NCBI GenBank assembly: GCA_944385365.1
Contig: CALWWW010000012.1
Span: forward strand, 1 to 62,317
Source: an uncultured Oscillospiraceae bacterium
GTDB taxonomy: Bacteria; Bacillota; Clostridia; Oscillospirales; Oscillospiraceae
Length of the DNA stretch: 62,317 nt
Direction of reading: 5' to 3'
The position numbers and the translations under genes are program-made. Positions 51,358 through 61,171 of the stretch are shown piece after piece. The notes beneath the pieces are model-generated. The model ran no database searches. It worked only from the letters and a program-made list of their open reading frames with translations, and was not told the DNA's origin. Every line of letters starts with the position of its first letter. Position 1 is the first letter of the stretch.

Positions 51358-52062
51358 TTGCTGACCTTTGAAACCATCAACGAACTGACTTTAAAAGTTA
51401 CCTGCCGCGGCAGCGATACGTTAATTACCAAAGTCGGTGCATTTATTGCCGGAGAAAGCCCAAACGGGAAAAATTACCGGTTTGAGAAACTTCTGCTGGG
51501 TCCGCAGGGCAGTTTTGCACAGGCGGCGCTGGGGTCCCTGATCCGCCGTGCAACCGGAGAGAATATTCCTCTGGTAAAAGTGATGTTCAGCGGTGATTCC
51601 GTCACCTATTATGCCAGCAACAGCCGTCATGTGGTCATTTACCACCTGGAGCCTGGGGAATCCATTTCCGTGGAATCGGAAAATCTCCTGGCCTTTACCC
51701 AGGACTGTGATTATACGGTCCGCTTTATCGGCGTTGGCATTCTGTCACAAAAGGGCCTGGCCACCACCTTTATCACCGGTCGCGGCCGGGACTCCTACGT
51801 TGCCGTTTTGTCCGACGGCAACCCCATTGTCCTCAGTAATGTTGGAACCCAGAATGCCATTTCCGTGGACCCCGATGCAGTAGTTTGCTGGATTGGAAAC
51901 GGAGCCTGTGATCCTCAGGTCAAGGTGGATGTGAACTGGAAAACCTTCATCGGCCAAACTTCCGGCGAATCCTATGCCTTTGAATGGTCGCCGGGCCAGC
52001 CGGTTACGATTATTATGCAGCCGTCCGAACGTTCGGGCGGTGTACATGTGGGAATCGATTAA
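51358..52062 (+). CDS. AIM24-family protein
   Basis: A 234-aa beta-rich protein of the AIM24 (TIGR00266) family: SFAQAALGSLIRRATGE, then LVKVMFSGDSVTYYAS, YHLEPGESISVESENLLAFT and GLATTFITGRG. Members often neighbour TerD genes; the function is not established. The start is TTG at 51358 (LLTFETINELT) because AAGGAGGG precedes it and the only upstream ATG codons lie inside the terD-like gene. The gap is 13 bp, so the two proteins are made together. A strong terminator follows. Confidence 0.88.
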   Translation: MLTFETINELTLKVTCRGSDTLITKVGAFIAGESPNGKNYRFEKLLLGPQGSFAQAALGSLIRRATGENIPLVKVMFSGDSVTYYASNSRHVVIYHLEPGESISVESENLLAFTQDCDYTVRFIGVGILSQKGLATTFITGRGRDSYVAVLSDGNPIVLSNVGTQNAISVDPDAVVCWIGNGACDPQVKVDVNWKTFIGQTSGESYAFEWSPGQPVTIIMQPSERSGGVHVGID

Positions 52063-52081
52063 CGTTCCCAGGAAACCGTAA

Positions 52082-52126
52082 CCCCCAGCGCCAACCCGAG
52101 AAATGGGCTGGCGCTGGGGGTTTGTT
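52082..52126 (+). terminator. Terminator of the TerD-AIM24 operon
   Basis: CCCCCAGCGCCA with TGGCGCTGGGGG, a perfect 12-bp stem, followed by TTTGTT. Confidence 0.8.
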
Positions 52127-52136
52127 GCTGATTGAA

Positions 52137-52175
52137 ACAGGGCTTGCCATCTGCAGCGCAGACAGCAAGCCCTGT
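52137..52175 (-). terminator. Terminator of the GH31 gene
   Basis: ACAGGGCTTGC and GCAAGCCCTGT, a perfect 11-bp stem with a 17-nt loop, 58 bp after the glycosidase stop; weak U-tract on the leftward strand. Confidence 0.65.
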
Positions 52176-52232
52176 CGTTTTCCTGATTGCCGGTCCGTTT
52201 TCTGTGCAGAACAGAGCCGAACCGTCATGGGA

Positions 52233-54212
52233 TTATTCCGCTCTTACAAATACCGGCATGGTTTCCAGGGGGCAGGCCGCGTCGATCCACTGGCCGCCCT
52301 CATATACCGCGCCGCCTTCCATGGCCGTCCAGCGGCAGCCCTTGGGCAGATAGACCCGCCGTGTGGTCTGTCCGGCCTCCAGCACCGGGGCCACCAGATA
52401 GCGGCTGCCGTACAGGTACTGGTCCTCCACCTGCCAGCAGATTTCGTCCTCCGGGAATTCGTAGAACATGGTCCGCATAACCGGCGCGCCCTTCTCATGG
52501 GCCTCAGCCATCAGGCCGCGGGTATACTCCCGGAGATTTTCCCGCAGTTCCAGGTATTTTTTACAGATTCCATACACTTCCTCGCCGTAGCTCCAGACCT
52601 CATTGGCCGCGCCGGAGCAGCAGCAGGCGCCGCCGGTGATACCCACCTGGGGCTGGCGGGGCTCCCGGTCACCGTGGAGCCGCATAACCGGACAGAAGGC
52701 GCCCCACTGGAACCACCGGACAAACAGTTCCCGGAACGCCGGGTCGTCGGGGTTGCCGCCGTGGAAGCCGCCGATATCCGTGGTCCACCAGGGAATGCCG
52801 GCCATGCCCATGTTCAGGCCCGCCGCCAGCTGGTTGCGCATGGAATCGAAGCTGGAAGCGATATCGCCGGACCAAACCAGCGCGCCATACCGCTGGCTGC
52901 CCGCCCAGGCGCAGCGCAGCAGATTGACAATATTCTTCTGGCCTGCCTGTTCCATACCCTCATAGAAATTCTGGGCGTAGCAGACCGGGTACAGATTGCC
53001 GATTTGCAGGTTGGGACCCAGATAATAGCGGTAATTGTCAAAGTCGTAGGCGCTGTACTCCGGCTCCGCCTCATCCAGCCAGAAAATATGGATGCCCTTG
53101 TCATAGTAGTTTTTCTTGGCCTTTTCCCAGACATACCGCCGGGCGTCCGGGTTGGTGGCATCGTAGTGGATGGTATCGCCCATAAATTGCAGCCCCGTCT
53201 GCACGCCCCGGTCGCAGCGAATCAGATAGCCCTTTTCCCGCATTTCCGGATAGTTCTCCGATTCCCGGTCCACGGTGGGCCAGACGGACACCATCAGCTC
53301 GATGCCCAGTTCTTTCAGTTCCTTTACCATGGCGTCGGGGTCCGGCCAATAGGTGGGGTCGAACTTCCATTCACCCTGTTTTGGCCAGTGGAAGAAATCC
53401 ACCACAATCACATCGATGGGCAGCCCCCGGCGTTTATACTCCCGTGCAATGGAGAGCAGTTCCTCCTGGGTCTGATAGCGCAGCTTGCACTGCCAGAAGC
53501 CCAGGCCGTACTCCGGCATCATGGGAACCGTGCCGGTGACAGACCCATAGGCCTCCACAATCTCCGCCGGTGTGTCACCGGCCACAATCCAATAATCCAG
53601 CGCCTTGGTGGAGTAGGCTTCCAGACTCATAACATTTTTGCCGAACACCGCCCGGCCCACGCCGGGATTGTTCCACATCAAACCGTAGCCCAGGGACGAC
53701 ACCACAAAAGGCACCGACGCCTGAGAATTGCGGTGGGCCAGTTCCAGGTCCGCGCCTTTGAGATCGAGATAGGGCTGCTGATACTGTCCCATGCCGTAGA
53801 GCTTTTCCGACGGGTCCAGCGATTCAAACCGCATGGTCAAATGGTAGTCGCCGCCCAGAATGGGCCGGAATTCCCGGGCCTCCACCTCGATGGCGCTGCA
53901 TTTTGGGTCCAGAATATCCCGCCGGTTGCGGCTGTACTCCTCCAGCAGGACCTTGCTGTTTTGATTGCAGGCCGTCAGCTTGCCGCCGCGGGTCAAATGG
54001 ACGGACAGCTTGCCATTGGTGATGGTCCAGCCGTCCCCCTCCTCCTTGGCCGTAGCCGTGGACTGCACCGGCTGGGTCAACGCCCAGCGCTCCTCGGGGA
54101 AATGGGCCTGTTTGATGGCCCGCACCCGAAAGGCATTGTCCCCCCATGGGGTGATAGTCAGCGTTTCCTGATTGTATGTATAGGTCAATACGGGTTGATT
54201 CCAAGTAATCAT
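52233..54212 (-). CDS. GH31 family glycosidase, alpha-xylosidase-like
   Basis: A 659-aa cytoplasmic (no signal peptide) glycoside hydrolase of family 31: N-terminal beta-sandwich to about residue 225, then a TIM barrel with VIVVDFFHWP, nucleophile Asp380 in IFWLDEAEPEY, acid/base Asp450 in WSGDIASSF and a C-terminal beta domain. The WLDEAEPE version of the nucleophile site resembles alpha-xylosidase-type members rather than maltases (WxDMNE). It probably releases xylose or another sugar from an imported oligosaccharide. GGGAGAG precedes the ATG. It follows the unknown 261-aa gene in the same direction. Confidence 0.88.
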   Translation of the reverse strand: MITWNQPVLTYTYNQETLTITPWGDNAFRVRAIKQAHFPEERWALTQPVQSTATAKEEGDGWTITNGKLSVHLTRGGKLTACNQNSKVLLEEYSRNRRDILDPKCSAIEVEAREFRPILGGDYHLTMRFESLDPSEKLYGMGQYQQPYLDLKGADLELAHRNSQASVPFVVSSLGYGLMWNNPGVGRAVFGKNVMSLEAYSTKALDYWIVAGDTPAEIVEAYGSVTGTVPMMPEYGLGFWQCKLRYQTQEELLSIAREYKRRGLPIDVIVVDFFHWPKQGEWKFDPTYWPDPDAMVKELKELGIELMVSVWPTVDRESENYPEMREKGYLIRCDRGVQTGLQFMGDTIHYDATNPDARRYVWEKAKKNYYDKGIHIFWLDEAEPEYSAYDFDNYRYYLGPNLQIGNLYPVCYAQNFYEGMEQAGQKNIVNLLRCAWAGSQRYGALVWSGDIASSFDSMRNQLAAGLNMGMAGIPWWTTDIGGFHGGNPDDPAFRELFVRWFQWGAFCPVMRLHGDREPRQPQVGITGGACCCSGAANEVWSYGEEVYGICKKYLELRENLREYTRGLMAEAHEKGAPVMRTMFYEFPEDEICWQVEDQYLYGSRYLVAPVLEAGQTTRRVYLPKGCRWTAMEGGAVYEGGQWIDAACPLETMPVFVRAE

Positions 54213-54284
54213 CTGTAGTCTCTCCCAACATTATTTGGAGCACGGTGTCACGCCGGAACCTGTCCTGTCTCAGCGGTTCGGCTC

Positions 54285-55070
54285 TTATCCCAGCGTCATA
54301 AAGCCCAGGCATGTCCCAGACAGTTCACCGCGGTTGATTTTCTCCACCGTCTGCTTGAAGTGTTCCGTCCGTTCGGCTATATCTATGGCCGCCTGCGCCT
54401 CCCGCTCCCGCTGAGATTCTTCGCAGGCGGCCCGGGCGGTCTCTTTTGCATACTCGCGCATGTTCGCAAGGCGCTCCATGCCTTCCTCCCCCAGCGCATA
54501 GGGGTCATTTGTCGCATAGGTCGTGCCTGTAAAATACAGGCTCATCAGTTGGTCATATGCCATATCCGCCGCCTGTTTGGTCATGCCCTCTGGTGGGTCC
54601 GGGAGTTCCGCCATGTCGACAAATACATCCCCCAGCCAGGGCAGCTTATACGTCCGGAACAAATGGTCCATGGCCTCATTGGCATCCATGCCCTCCATTT
54701 TCGCCAGCATGGGAGCATAATAGTCCTGTACCTGATTGTCAAGGACCTTAAATTCACGGCTCATGGTCTTACATATGGTCTTTTCGTAGAGTTTCAGCTC
54801 CGGACCCACCGGCAAAGACTGCACCTGATAGGTCTCCCAATCCGGCTCGATGATTTTGACCGTTCCCGAGGCCAGTTTTTTGGCAGCCTCAGGAGAAATA
54901 CCGGCGGCTTCCATCTGCGCCGCAATGGCAGCCTGTCGGCCCTCTTCTGAGATCGTCACCGTTTCCCCGCCGGCAGTCTGGCTGCTTGCAACAGCATAAT
55001 TCTGTTTCGCCGCTGCCGAAGAAACATGGGTTTCTCGCTGCTGCGGAATCGGATATCGTTCAATTCGCAT
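54285..55070 (-). CDS. Protein of unknown function
   Basis: A 261-aa soluble protein with no signal peptide or membrane segment. The N-terminus is Ser/Ala/Gln-rich with VTISEEGRQAA near residue 38, and the C-terminal third is Glu/Arg/Ala-rich and probably helical (ANMREYAKETARAACEESQ). I recognise no family; the VTISEEGR motif resembles short patterns seen in many clostridial hypothetical proteins. It has a consensus promoter (55226-55254) and is followed by the GH31 gene after 72 bp, perhaps as one transcript. Confidence 0.75.
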   Translation of the reverse strand: MRIERYPIPQQRETHVSSAAAKQNYAVASSQTAGGETVTISEEGRQAAIAAQMEAAGISPEAAKKLASGTVKIIEPDWETYQVQSLPVGPELKLYEKTICKTMSREFKVLDNQVQDYYAPMLAKMEGMDANEAMDHLFRTYKLPWLGDVFVDMAELPDPPEGMTKQAADMAYDQLMSLYFTGTTYATNDPYALGEEGMERLANMREYAKETARAACEESQREREAQAAIDIAERTEHFKQTVEKINRGELSGTCLGFMTLG

Positions 55071-55225
55071 TCTGTCGCTGCCTCCTTTTCAACCGTTCGG
55101 GAGATGCCTTGGGGCATTCTCTTTCTTTGTTGTTTCCACCTGTTTTTGCATGACAAGTGGTATGTTCCAGCCCACCCGCTCCAAAACTTTCCCGGGGGGG
55201 CGTAAGCCTGCTGGGTACCGTATCT

Positions 55226-55254
55226 ATAGTATGACGCGCCATTGTCTTTGTCAA
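55226..55254 (-). promoter_or_regulatory. Sigma-A promoter of the unknown 261-aa gene
   Basis: Leftward TTGACA (55254-55249), 17-bp spacer, TACTAT (55231-55226). Confidence 0.7.
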
Positions 55255-55298
55255 TATGCGGAAATGTGCAAATTCTCTTTCTTCCATCGGTGGCACCT

Positions 55299-55320
55299 AT
55301 CATACCACAAAGCGGCACAT
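55299..55320. repeat. 22-bp intergenic repeat, copy 1
   Basis: Core ATACCACAAAG followed by C-G-GCACAT; it differs from 61878-61899 at a single position. It lies between two divergent promoters. Confidence 0.6.
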
Positions 55321-55412
55321 GGAGTGTCCGGAATGGGCCACATGCAATTCTTCAGTTGGAAGCATACAAGACGTGTTGCAGCAGACTCTGCACTTCCACA
55401 TTTTCCGCCATC

Positions 55413-55441
55413 TTGCAGCATTTACCAGCTTTTGATATAAT
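55413..55441 (+). promoter_or_regulatory. Sigma-A promoter of the SLH/transglutaminase gene
   Basis: TTGCAG (55413-55418), 17-bp spacer, TATAAT (55436-55441), 70 bp before the start codon. Confidence 0.75.
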
Positions 55442-55510
55442 TAGTTTATCAAATAAGGTAAAGCGGCACCCCATTAAAATTGTCATCTGTATAGAAAGGA
55501 GAATTCTATT

Positions 55511-57835
55511 ATGAGAAACTGCATCTGTAAACTTGCAGCGCTGTTTCTGTCTGCGGCGCTGCTGCTGGGAACGCTTCCGACCCGGGCAGCGGGCCATGTG
55601 GACGATTTTGGCCAACAAGGCGATGAGTTGGTCCAGGAAGTGTATGATGCTGCCATCAACTTTGCCAACGTCCGCAATGACAAGGTCTTTACCTGGCCGT
55701 CAGAAGGGACCGTGCTGGTGTATACCGGCGCCACTGTAACCTCTACACTGAAAAAGAGCGTGGAACGGTTGGACGGTATGGTGATTCCCGCCGGACTGGT
55801 GGTGGATTTTTATTACGATTGCAGTGTGTTGAACAATCCAACATTTCCTCATGGGTACCAGTTCCTTGCCCAGTACGATACCACAGACGGCCAGCCGGAC
55901 ACCGTCCACGCACAGGAACTGCTGTATGAATTGGATCAGATCTTCGGCACCCGTATGGCAGACAGTACCACCACCCACGGCGTTGCGTTCCGGGGCTTTT
56001 ATGATGTCCGGGCCACTGATTATTTTGCCGACGCCGTATCGTGGGCCCTGGAAGAGAACATCACCAATGGTTCCGGTGCCAACACATTTTCACCGGATGG
56101 CACGGTGACGCGCGCCCAGGCCGTGACGTTCCTGTGGCGGGCCGCCGGTTCTCCAGCCCCCTCTACAACTGTCTCCCCCTTTACTGATGTGGCCGACGCT
56201 TCTCAATATTATTACAAAGCTGTACTCTGGGCTGTGGAGCAGGGCATTGCCAACGGCGTTGGCAACAACCGGTTCAGCCCCAACAGCGCCCTGGCCTATG
56301 ATCAGTTCCTTGCCATGCTGTGCCGGGCCGCCGGTGGCAATACCGGCAGTGACTGGTCCACCGGCGCCATAACCTGGGCGTCGCAGAACCATCTCACCGA
56401 TGGAGTGACCATCACCGCCAAAGGCGCCTGTCCCCGGCGGGATGTGGTCTATTTCCTGTGGAAGCAGTCCGGTAAAGTTCCGGAAACCCCGGACCAGGAT
56501 CGTAACATGACCTTGTCCGAAGAGGAGATGCTCACCGCGCTGCTGGTCAACAGTCTGATGGAGCAGAAAAGCGTCATTGATGTATCGGGCTACTATATGA
56601 ACCCCGACACGCTGCTGGCACTGGCCCATGCTGTAGCAGATATCGATGGAGATAATCTGTATTATGTCAACTCCATACAATATACACAAGCGCAGGACGG
56701 GCATGTGCTGACGCTGAACATCGGATACAGCTTGATCTTTGCCGACGGCAACAGCAGCTATTGGATTACTCTCAACCGTGAGACAAAAGAAAAAGTTCGG
56801 GGGATTGTGGCGCAAACCGTCACGCCGGGCATGACGGACTTTGAGATTGCCAAAGCGCTCCATGACTATTTAGTGCTCCACTGTGCATACGACATGCGCC
56901 TTTACAGTGGCGGTATGCCCTCCGAATCCTATACGGCCAGCGGCGCATTGTTGGATGGAACCGCAGTCTGCGCCGGTTATGCCAAGGCATATGAGGCACT
57001 GCTGACAGAAGCAGGTATTCCCTGTGAGTACGTAACCGGCTATGGAAACGGAGGACGTCATGGCTGGAACATTGTGCAAATTGATGGGGAATGGTACCAT
57101 GTGGATACCACCTGGGACGATCCCACTCCCAACCGGGAAGGCTATGTCCGCTACAACTATTTCCTCCTCAGCGACAGTGCCATGGGCCGGGACCACAGCG
57201 GCTGGAATTCCGAGCACCGCTGCACCAGTACCAAATATGATACGTTAGGGCTTCCGCCTGTCACCGATGGGGAAACCTCTGGTGAAAATGGCGCAGGTGG
57301 TGCAGGCGTAGAAATAACAGACGATTTTGACGGACTGCTGTCCCCTACGGATAACCAGGAGTATCGCTCCAAAATGGCGCCGATCTATGAACATCTGATT
57401 GGAGCCGGACAGGGGTTGTCGGGGCAATCTGCGAAAATCGACATCAGTCAATATGAATACAGTTATGTTTTGGAAGCATTGCGCAAGCTCAACGACCATC
57501 CGGACTACGGCAGCCGGTTCCTGTATGGCCGGTATGACTCAGAAACCGTGTTTGTCTACGACCGCGCCTACGCCGAGGCAACAATGCAGTCGTATCTCCA
57601 GGAAGTGGAGCAGGCAGTGGCGCAGCGGGAAGACTCCTTCCACACGTCGGAACGCTGTACGACGGAGCAGTTGACCTTGTGGTTCCAGGTAAGTGACCTG
57701 CTGCGTCAGGACGGTTACCATCTGGGCAACTTTGTCTCCGGTGAGGATTTTACCATTGGCACCGCCTATTACGGCAGCACTGGGGATGACTCAGATGGAT
57801 GGTCCTACACCATCCCATTGCAGTACAATGACTGA
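55511..57835 (+). CDS. Secreted SLH-domain protein with transglutaminase-like protease fold
   Basis: A 774-aa exported protein. The signal peptide ends near TRAAG (residue 27). Three S-layer homology modules cover about residues 165-335 (YFADAVSWALEENITNG, YYKAVLWAVEQGIANG and a weaker third), anchoring it to the cell wall. A transglutaminase/cysteine-protease core follows with Cys487 (TAVCAGYAKAYEAL), His517 (GRHGWN) and Asp532 (YHVDTTWDD), a complete catalytic triad. The C-terminal 200 residues match nothing I recognise. AAAGGAG precedes the ATG. Likely role: surface protein processing or cross-linking; substrate unknown. Confidence 0.9.
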   Translation: MRNCICKLAALFLSAALLLGTLPTRAAGHVDDFGQQGDELVQEVYDAAINFANVRNDKVFTWPSEGTVLVYTGATVTSTLKKSVERLDGMVIPAGLVVDFYYDCSVLNNPTFPHGYQFLAQYDTTDGQPDTVHAQELLYELDQIFGTRMADSTTTHGVAFRGFYDVRATDYFADAVSWALEENITNGSGANTFSPDGTVTRAQAVTFLWRAAGSPAPSTTVSPFTDVADASQYYYKAVLWAVEQGIANGVGNNRFSPNSALAYDQFLAMLCRAAGGNTGSDWSTGAITWASQNHLTDGVTITAKGACPRRDVVYFLWKQSGKVPETPDQDRNMTLSEEEMLTALLVNSLMEQKSVIDVSGYYMNPDTLLALAHAVADIDGDNLYYVNSIQYTQAQDGHVLTLNIGYSLIFADGNSSYWITLNRETKEKVRGIVAQTVTPGMTDFEIAKALHDYLVLHCAYDMRLYSGGMPSESYTASGALLDGTAVCAGYAKAYEALLTEAGIPCEYVTGYGNGGRHGWNIVQIDGEWYHVDTTWDDPTPNREGYVRYNYFLLSDSAMGRDHSGWNSEHRCTSTKYDTLGLPPVTDGETSGENGAGGAGVEITDDFDGLLSPTDNQEYRSKMAPIYEHLIGAGQGLSGQSAKIDISQYEYSYVLEALRKLNDHPDYGSRFLYGRYDSETVFVYDRAYAEATMQSYLQEVEQAVAQREDSFHTSERCTTEQLTLWFQVSDLLRQDGYHLGNFVSGEDFTIGTAYYGSTGDDSDGWSYTIPLQYND

Positions 57836-57941
57836 CTGTCCGATTCCATACTGCAGAGCAGATACCAGCCGCTGCCCAATTTTCTGCGGCAAAACCGCTG
57901 CATAAGGAACTGTAAGATTGCTGTGTGCAGCCTATAGCAAA

Positions 57942-57979
57942 CTGCCCAACTCCGTACATGGAGTTGGGCAGTTTGTGTT
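57942..57979. terminator. Bidirectional terminator between the SLH protein and helicase genes
   Basis: CTGCCCAACTCC and GGAGTTGGGCAG, a perfect 12-bp stem with 6-nt loop, T-rich tail (TTTGTGTT) on the + strand; it lies between convergent genes. Confidence 0.75.
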
Positions 57980-58024
57980 ACTTGAGGCTCCCTATATTGA
58001 CAATACGTCAGACGCCCCGCAGTG

Positions 58025-61000
58025 TCATTCCAGCAAGTCCAGCAGTTCTTCTTTGGACATCTGGAGAATGGCGCCTTCATTACCTTCTCCGATGGTCTCC
58101 ATCAGAGCAGCTTTTTTCGATTGCAGTTCCAGGATGCGCTCCTCAATGGTGTCCTTGGCGATCATCTGATAGACCTGGACATGGCGCTGCTGTCCCATGC
58201 GGTGAGCCCGGTCTGTGGCCTGGTTCTGGGCCGCCAAATTCCACCAGGGGTCATAGTGGATGACCACGTCTGCAGCAGTCAGATTCAACCCCGTTCCGCC
58301 AGCTTTCAGAGAAATCAGAAAGACCGACGCCTCTCCCCGGTTAAACGCCTTGACCAGTTTAGCCCGCTGCTCCTTTGGTGTGGAGCCCTGGAGCGTAAAA
58401 TGGGAGATGGAATGGGCATCCAGCCCCGCCCGAATCCGGTCCAGCATGGAGGTAAACTGGGAAAACAGTAGAATTTGATGGCCGTTTTCCACCATGCCGC
58501 TGCACAATTCCAGCACCGCTTCCAATTTGCTGTGGGGGCCGTCATAGTTTTCAAAGCACAGCTCCGGCGCACAGCAAATCTGCCGCAGCTGGGTCAGCGC
58601 CGCCAGAATGGCCAGCTTTCCCTGCTCCCCGGTTTCCAGGTTCTTCCGCGTCTGCATGGCCGTGGCATGGTACAGCTTCCGTTCCTGCTCCGACAGACGA
58701 ATTCTGCGGACATACTCAATCTTGGGCGGTAGTTCCTTGAGCACGTCTTTTTTCAAGCGCCGCAGCAGGAAGGGCTGCACCAGCCGCCGCAGCTGCTCCA
58801 TGGCCGCCCGGTCACCGCTTTTGACCACCGGTTTTTCCAGCTTTTCCACAAAACTCCTGTGGGTAAACAGATAGCCGGGCATCAGAAAATCAAAGAGGTT
58901 CCAAAGCTCGCTGAGTCGGTTCTCAATGGGCGTACCGGTCAGAATAAACCGCTGTCGGCAGAGAATCCGTTTCACCGCCTTTGAAATCTGGGTGGACTGG
59001 TTTTTGATGTGCTGGGCCTCGTCCAGCACACAGCAATAGAACTCCAGTTCCGCATAGGACTCGATATCCTGCCGCAGCAGTTCATAGGACGTCACCCACA
59101 AATCGGCCTGGTCATGGTCCTTTCTCAGCTGGCGGCGTTCCGCCGCCGTGCCCAGAATGGCAGCAGCCCGCAATTCCGGCGCAAACCGTGCTAACTCGTC
59201 CATCCAGTTGAGAATCAGAGAAGCCGGACAGACCACCAAACTGGCGCGGCCTACAGCTGTCCGGGTCACCGTTGTCAGGTAGGCAATGACTTGCAGCGTT
59301 TTTCCCAGGCCCATCTCGTCGGCCAGAATGCCGCCAAAACCGCAGGATTCCAGGGTTTTGAGCCATTGAAAGCCAGTTTTCTGATAGGGGCGCAGAATGG
59401 GTTCCAGTTTTGGCGGCAGCAGATAGTCGCCGTCTGCCCCTGAACGGAACTGTTGGATCATGGCGCGGAACTGCCGGTCCCGCCGCACCTCCAGATTCTC
59501 TCCGGATTTCAGAAGCTCCTCCACATACGGAGCACGGAACGCCGGCAGTTCCACCGTCCCCGCTGTCAGCTGCCTGGGTGTCAGCTGCAGCATATGGGCC
59601 ATTTCCGCCAAGGTTTCATAGTCGGAACCGTCCAGAGCCAAATACCGGCCATCGGTCAGTTTATGGTAGCGGCGTTTTTTGAGCATGCTCTGATAGAGGG
59701 CCTCCAGCTCCTGGACCGGAAATCCTCCCGTATCCAGCTGCATTGTCAGCATCCCATCGCTGACAGAAACGCCCACAGCGGATGGCATCGGCTCCAGCCG
59801 TTTTCTTTGCAGCCGGTCGCTGAGAAATACCTCGCCCCGCTCTTGAAACGTCTGTAGTCCCTCACTGAGCAGTTGAAACAGTGCATCATCATCGACTGCA
59901 CATTGGTACATGGCGCCCTGAACCCATTGGAACGACTGTTCCACCAGATATTTGGCCTGTTCCTCTGCCAGAACGTCCCGCTTGATTCCCGGCGGGATCG
60001 CTGCTCCCAGGTCAAATGTATCGGCATCATACCGAAACGCCAGACGCAGCAGCAGCGTCCTATTTTCCAGATCCAGATAGAACTGCGGCACACATTCATC
60101 GGGCAAAAACTCCGTCAGTAACCCATCCGGATCGTGTAACTCCACCATATTTTGAATACGCGGAACCACACAGCTGCAAAACAGCGGTAAATCCTCCATG
60201 GACAATCGCATTGTATGGCTGGCATTGCTCAGCAAGGGCTGGATGTTCTTCTGAAATTCCGCATCGCAGCGCAGGAATTGCCTTGTACTCAGTCCATAGA
60301 ATCCATTGGAATCTCCGAAAAATCGCCAATCCTCCTGACTATCCCATTGCAGCTGTGCAGCCCCGGAACGACGGCGAATTGTGACAGAGACTTGGGGTCG
60401 GTCTTCCCTCAAACAAACCGAATTTTGGCTGTCCGCCACATTCACTGTGGTATTTAGGAGCAGAGAAAACCACTGCTTCAGTGCAAATCCGGTCAATACT
60501 ATCTGATTTTTCGGCAAGATTGACCTGGGCAATCCCCAGTGGTCAAATTGCGTTTGCGGCTGCGTAGGTATCTGATCCAATAACAAATTCAACAGTTCTC
60601 TGGAGTGGTTGTCAAATTCTTCCCGTCTGTGCGTCAGCGTTAACGCCTTTCCATAGATTACAGTCTTCTCCAGCCGGAACGCCTGGGCGAATTGTCCCAA
60701 ATCCCGGACCACATAAAACTTATCGATTCCCACTTGAAAGGACCAGGTGGGGTAATCTCCCTCGTGTTCTGTGTGCAGAATGGGGCGCAGCTGCGCCTTT
60801 TTCCCACTGGAGAGCATGGCGTTGGACTGCAAAAAATACAATTGCAGCATTTGGTTGACTGCCCTGTCACTGCGGTTTTTGTGCTTGGCGTCCCGCTGGC
60901 GGAGATAGAAAATCAATGCTGCCGCAACGTGTTTGCAGATGCCTTTATCCGCAAAACGCGGACAAGAACATTGAATCCGCAGTTTTTCCCCCTTCATATG

Positions 61001-61171
61001 GACCATTACGTCATAAGAATAGGTTCCTGTCACCTGACAATGGATTCGGCAATTTTCCTCTGGGCCGTCCGCCGTCAAATTCTGGACACATTCTTTTTGT
61101 ACATATTGCACACCAAGGGCATAGTCCCTTTGGGAAAATATTCTTTTGATGTCATCCTCTTGCCAACTCAT
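58025..61171 (-). CDS. SWIM-domain SNF2-family helicase
   Basis: A 1048-aa DNA-dependent ATPase. The N-terminal SWIM zinc motif CxCx8CxH is Cys68, Cys70, Cys79, His81. A long middle region precedes the SNF2 core: DEMGLGKT (about residue 620), DEAQ box (about 719), and the C-terminal helicase half with GGTGLNLTAADVV and DRAHRMGQ (arginine finger). Such proteins remodel protein-DNA or RNA polymerase-DNA complexes; the exact role in clostridia is not settled. Its ATG overlaps the stop of a 56-codon gene as TAATG, and its AGGAGG site lies inside that gene. Confidence 0.95.
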   Translation of the reverse strand: MSWQEDDIKRIFSQRDYALGVQYVQKECVQNLTADGPEENCRIHCQVTGTYSYDVMVHMKGEKLRIQCSCPRFADKGICKHVAAALIFYLRQRDAKHKNRSDRAVNQMLQLYFLQSNAMLSSGKKAQLRPILHTEHEGDYPTWSFQVGIDKFYVVRDLGQFAQAFRLEKTVIYGKALTLTHRREEFDNHSRELLNLLLDQIPTQPQTQFDHWGLPRSILPKNQIVLTGFALKQWFSLLLNTTVNVADSQNSVCLREDRPQVSVTIRRRSGAAQLQWDSQEDWRFFGDSNGFYGLSTRQFLRCDAEFQKNIQPLLSNASHTMRLSMEDLPLFCSCVVPRIQNMVELHDPDGLLTEFLPDECVPQFYLDLENRTLLLRLAFRYDADTFDLGAAIPPGIKRDVLAEEQAKYLVEQSFQWVQGAMYQCAVDDDALFQLLSEGLQTFQERGEVFLSDRLQRKRLEPMPSAVGVSVSDGMLTMQLDTGGFPVQELEALYQSMLKKRRYHKLTDGRYLALDGSDYETLAEMAHMLQLTPRQLTAGTVELPAFRAPYVEELLKSGENLEVRRDRQFRAMIQQFRSGADGDYLLPPKLEPILRPYQKTGFQWLKTLESCGFGGILADEMGLGKTLQVIAYLTTVTRTAVGRASLVVCPASLILNWMDELARFAPELRAAAILGTAAERRQLRKDHDQADLWVTSYELLRQDIESYAELEFYCCVLDEAQHIKNQSTQISKAVKRILCRQRFILTGTPIENRLSELWNLFDFLMPGYLFTHRSFVEKLEKPVVKSGDRAAMEQLRRLVQPFLLRRLKKDVLKELPPKIEYVRRIRLSEQERKLYHATAMQTRKNLETGEQGKLAILAALTQLRQICCAPELCFENYDGPHSKLEAVLELCSGMVENGHQILLFSQFTSMLDRIRAGLDAHSISHFTLQGSTPKEQRAKLVKAFNRGEASVFLISLKAGGTGLNLTAADVVIHYDPWWNLAAQNQATDRAHRMGQQRHVQVYQMIAKDTIEERILELQSKKAALMETIGEGNEGAILQMSKEELLDLLE

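Larger units (their letters stand above)
55071..55510. other. Divergent intergenic region before the SLH protein gene
   Basis: About 440 bp holding two outward consensus promoters (55226-55254 leftward, 55413-55441 rightward) and, between them, a 22-bp repeat shared with 61878-61899. No gene is supported. Confidence 0.6.
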
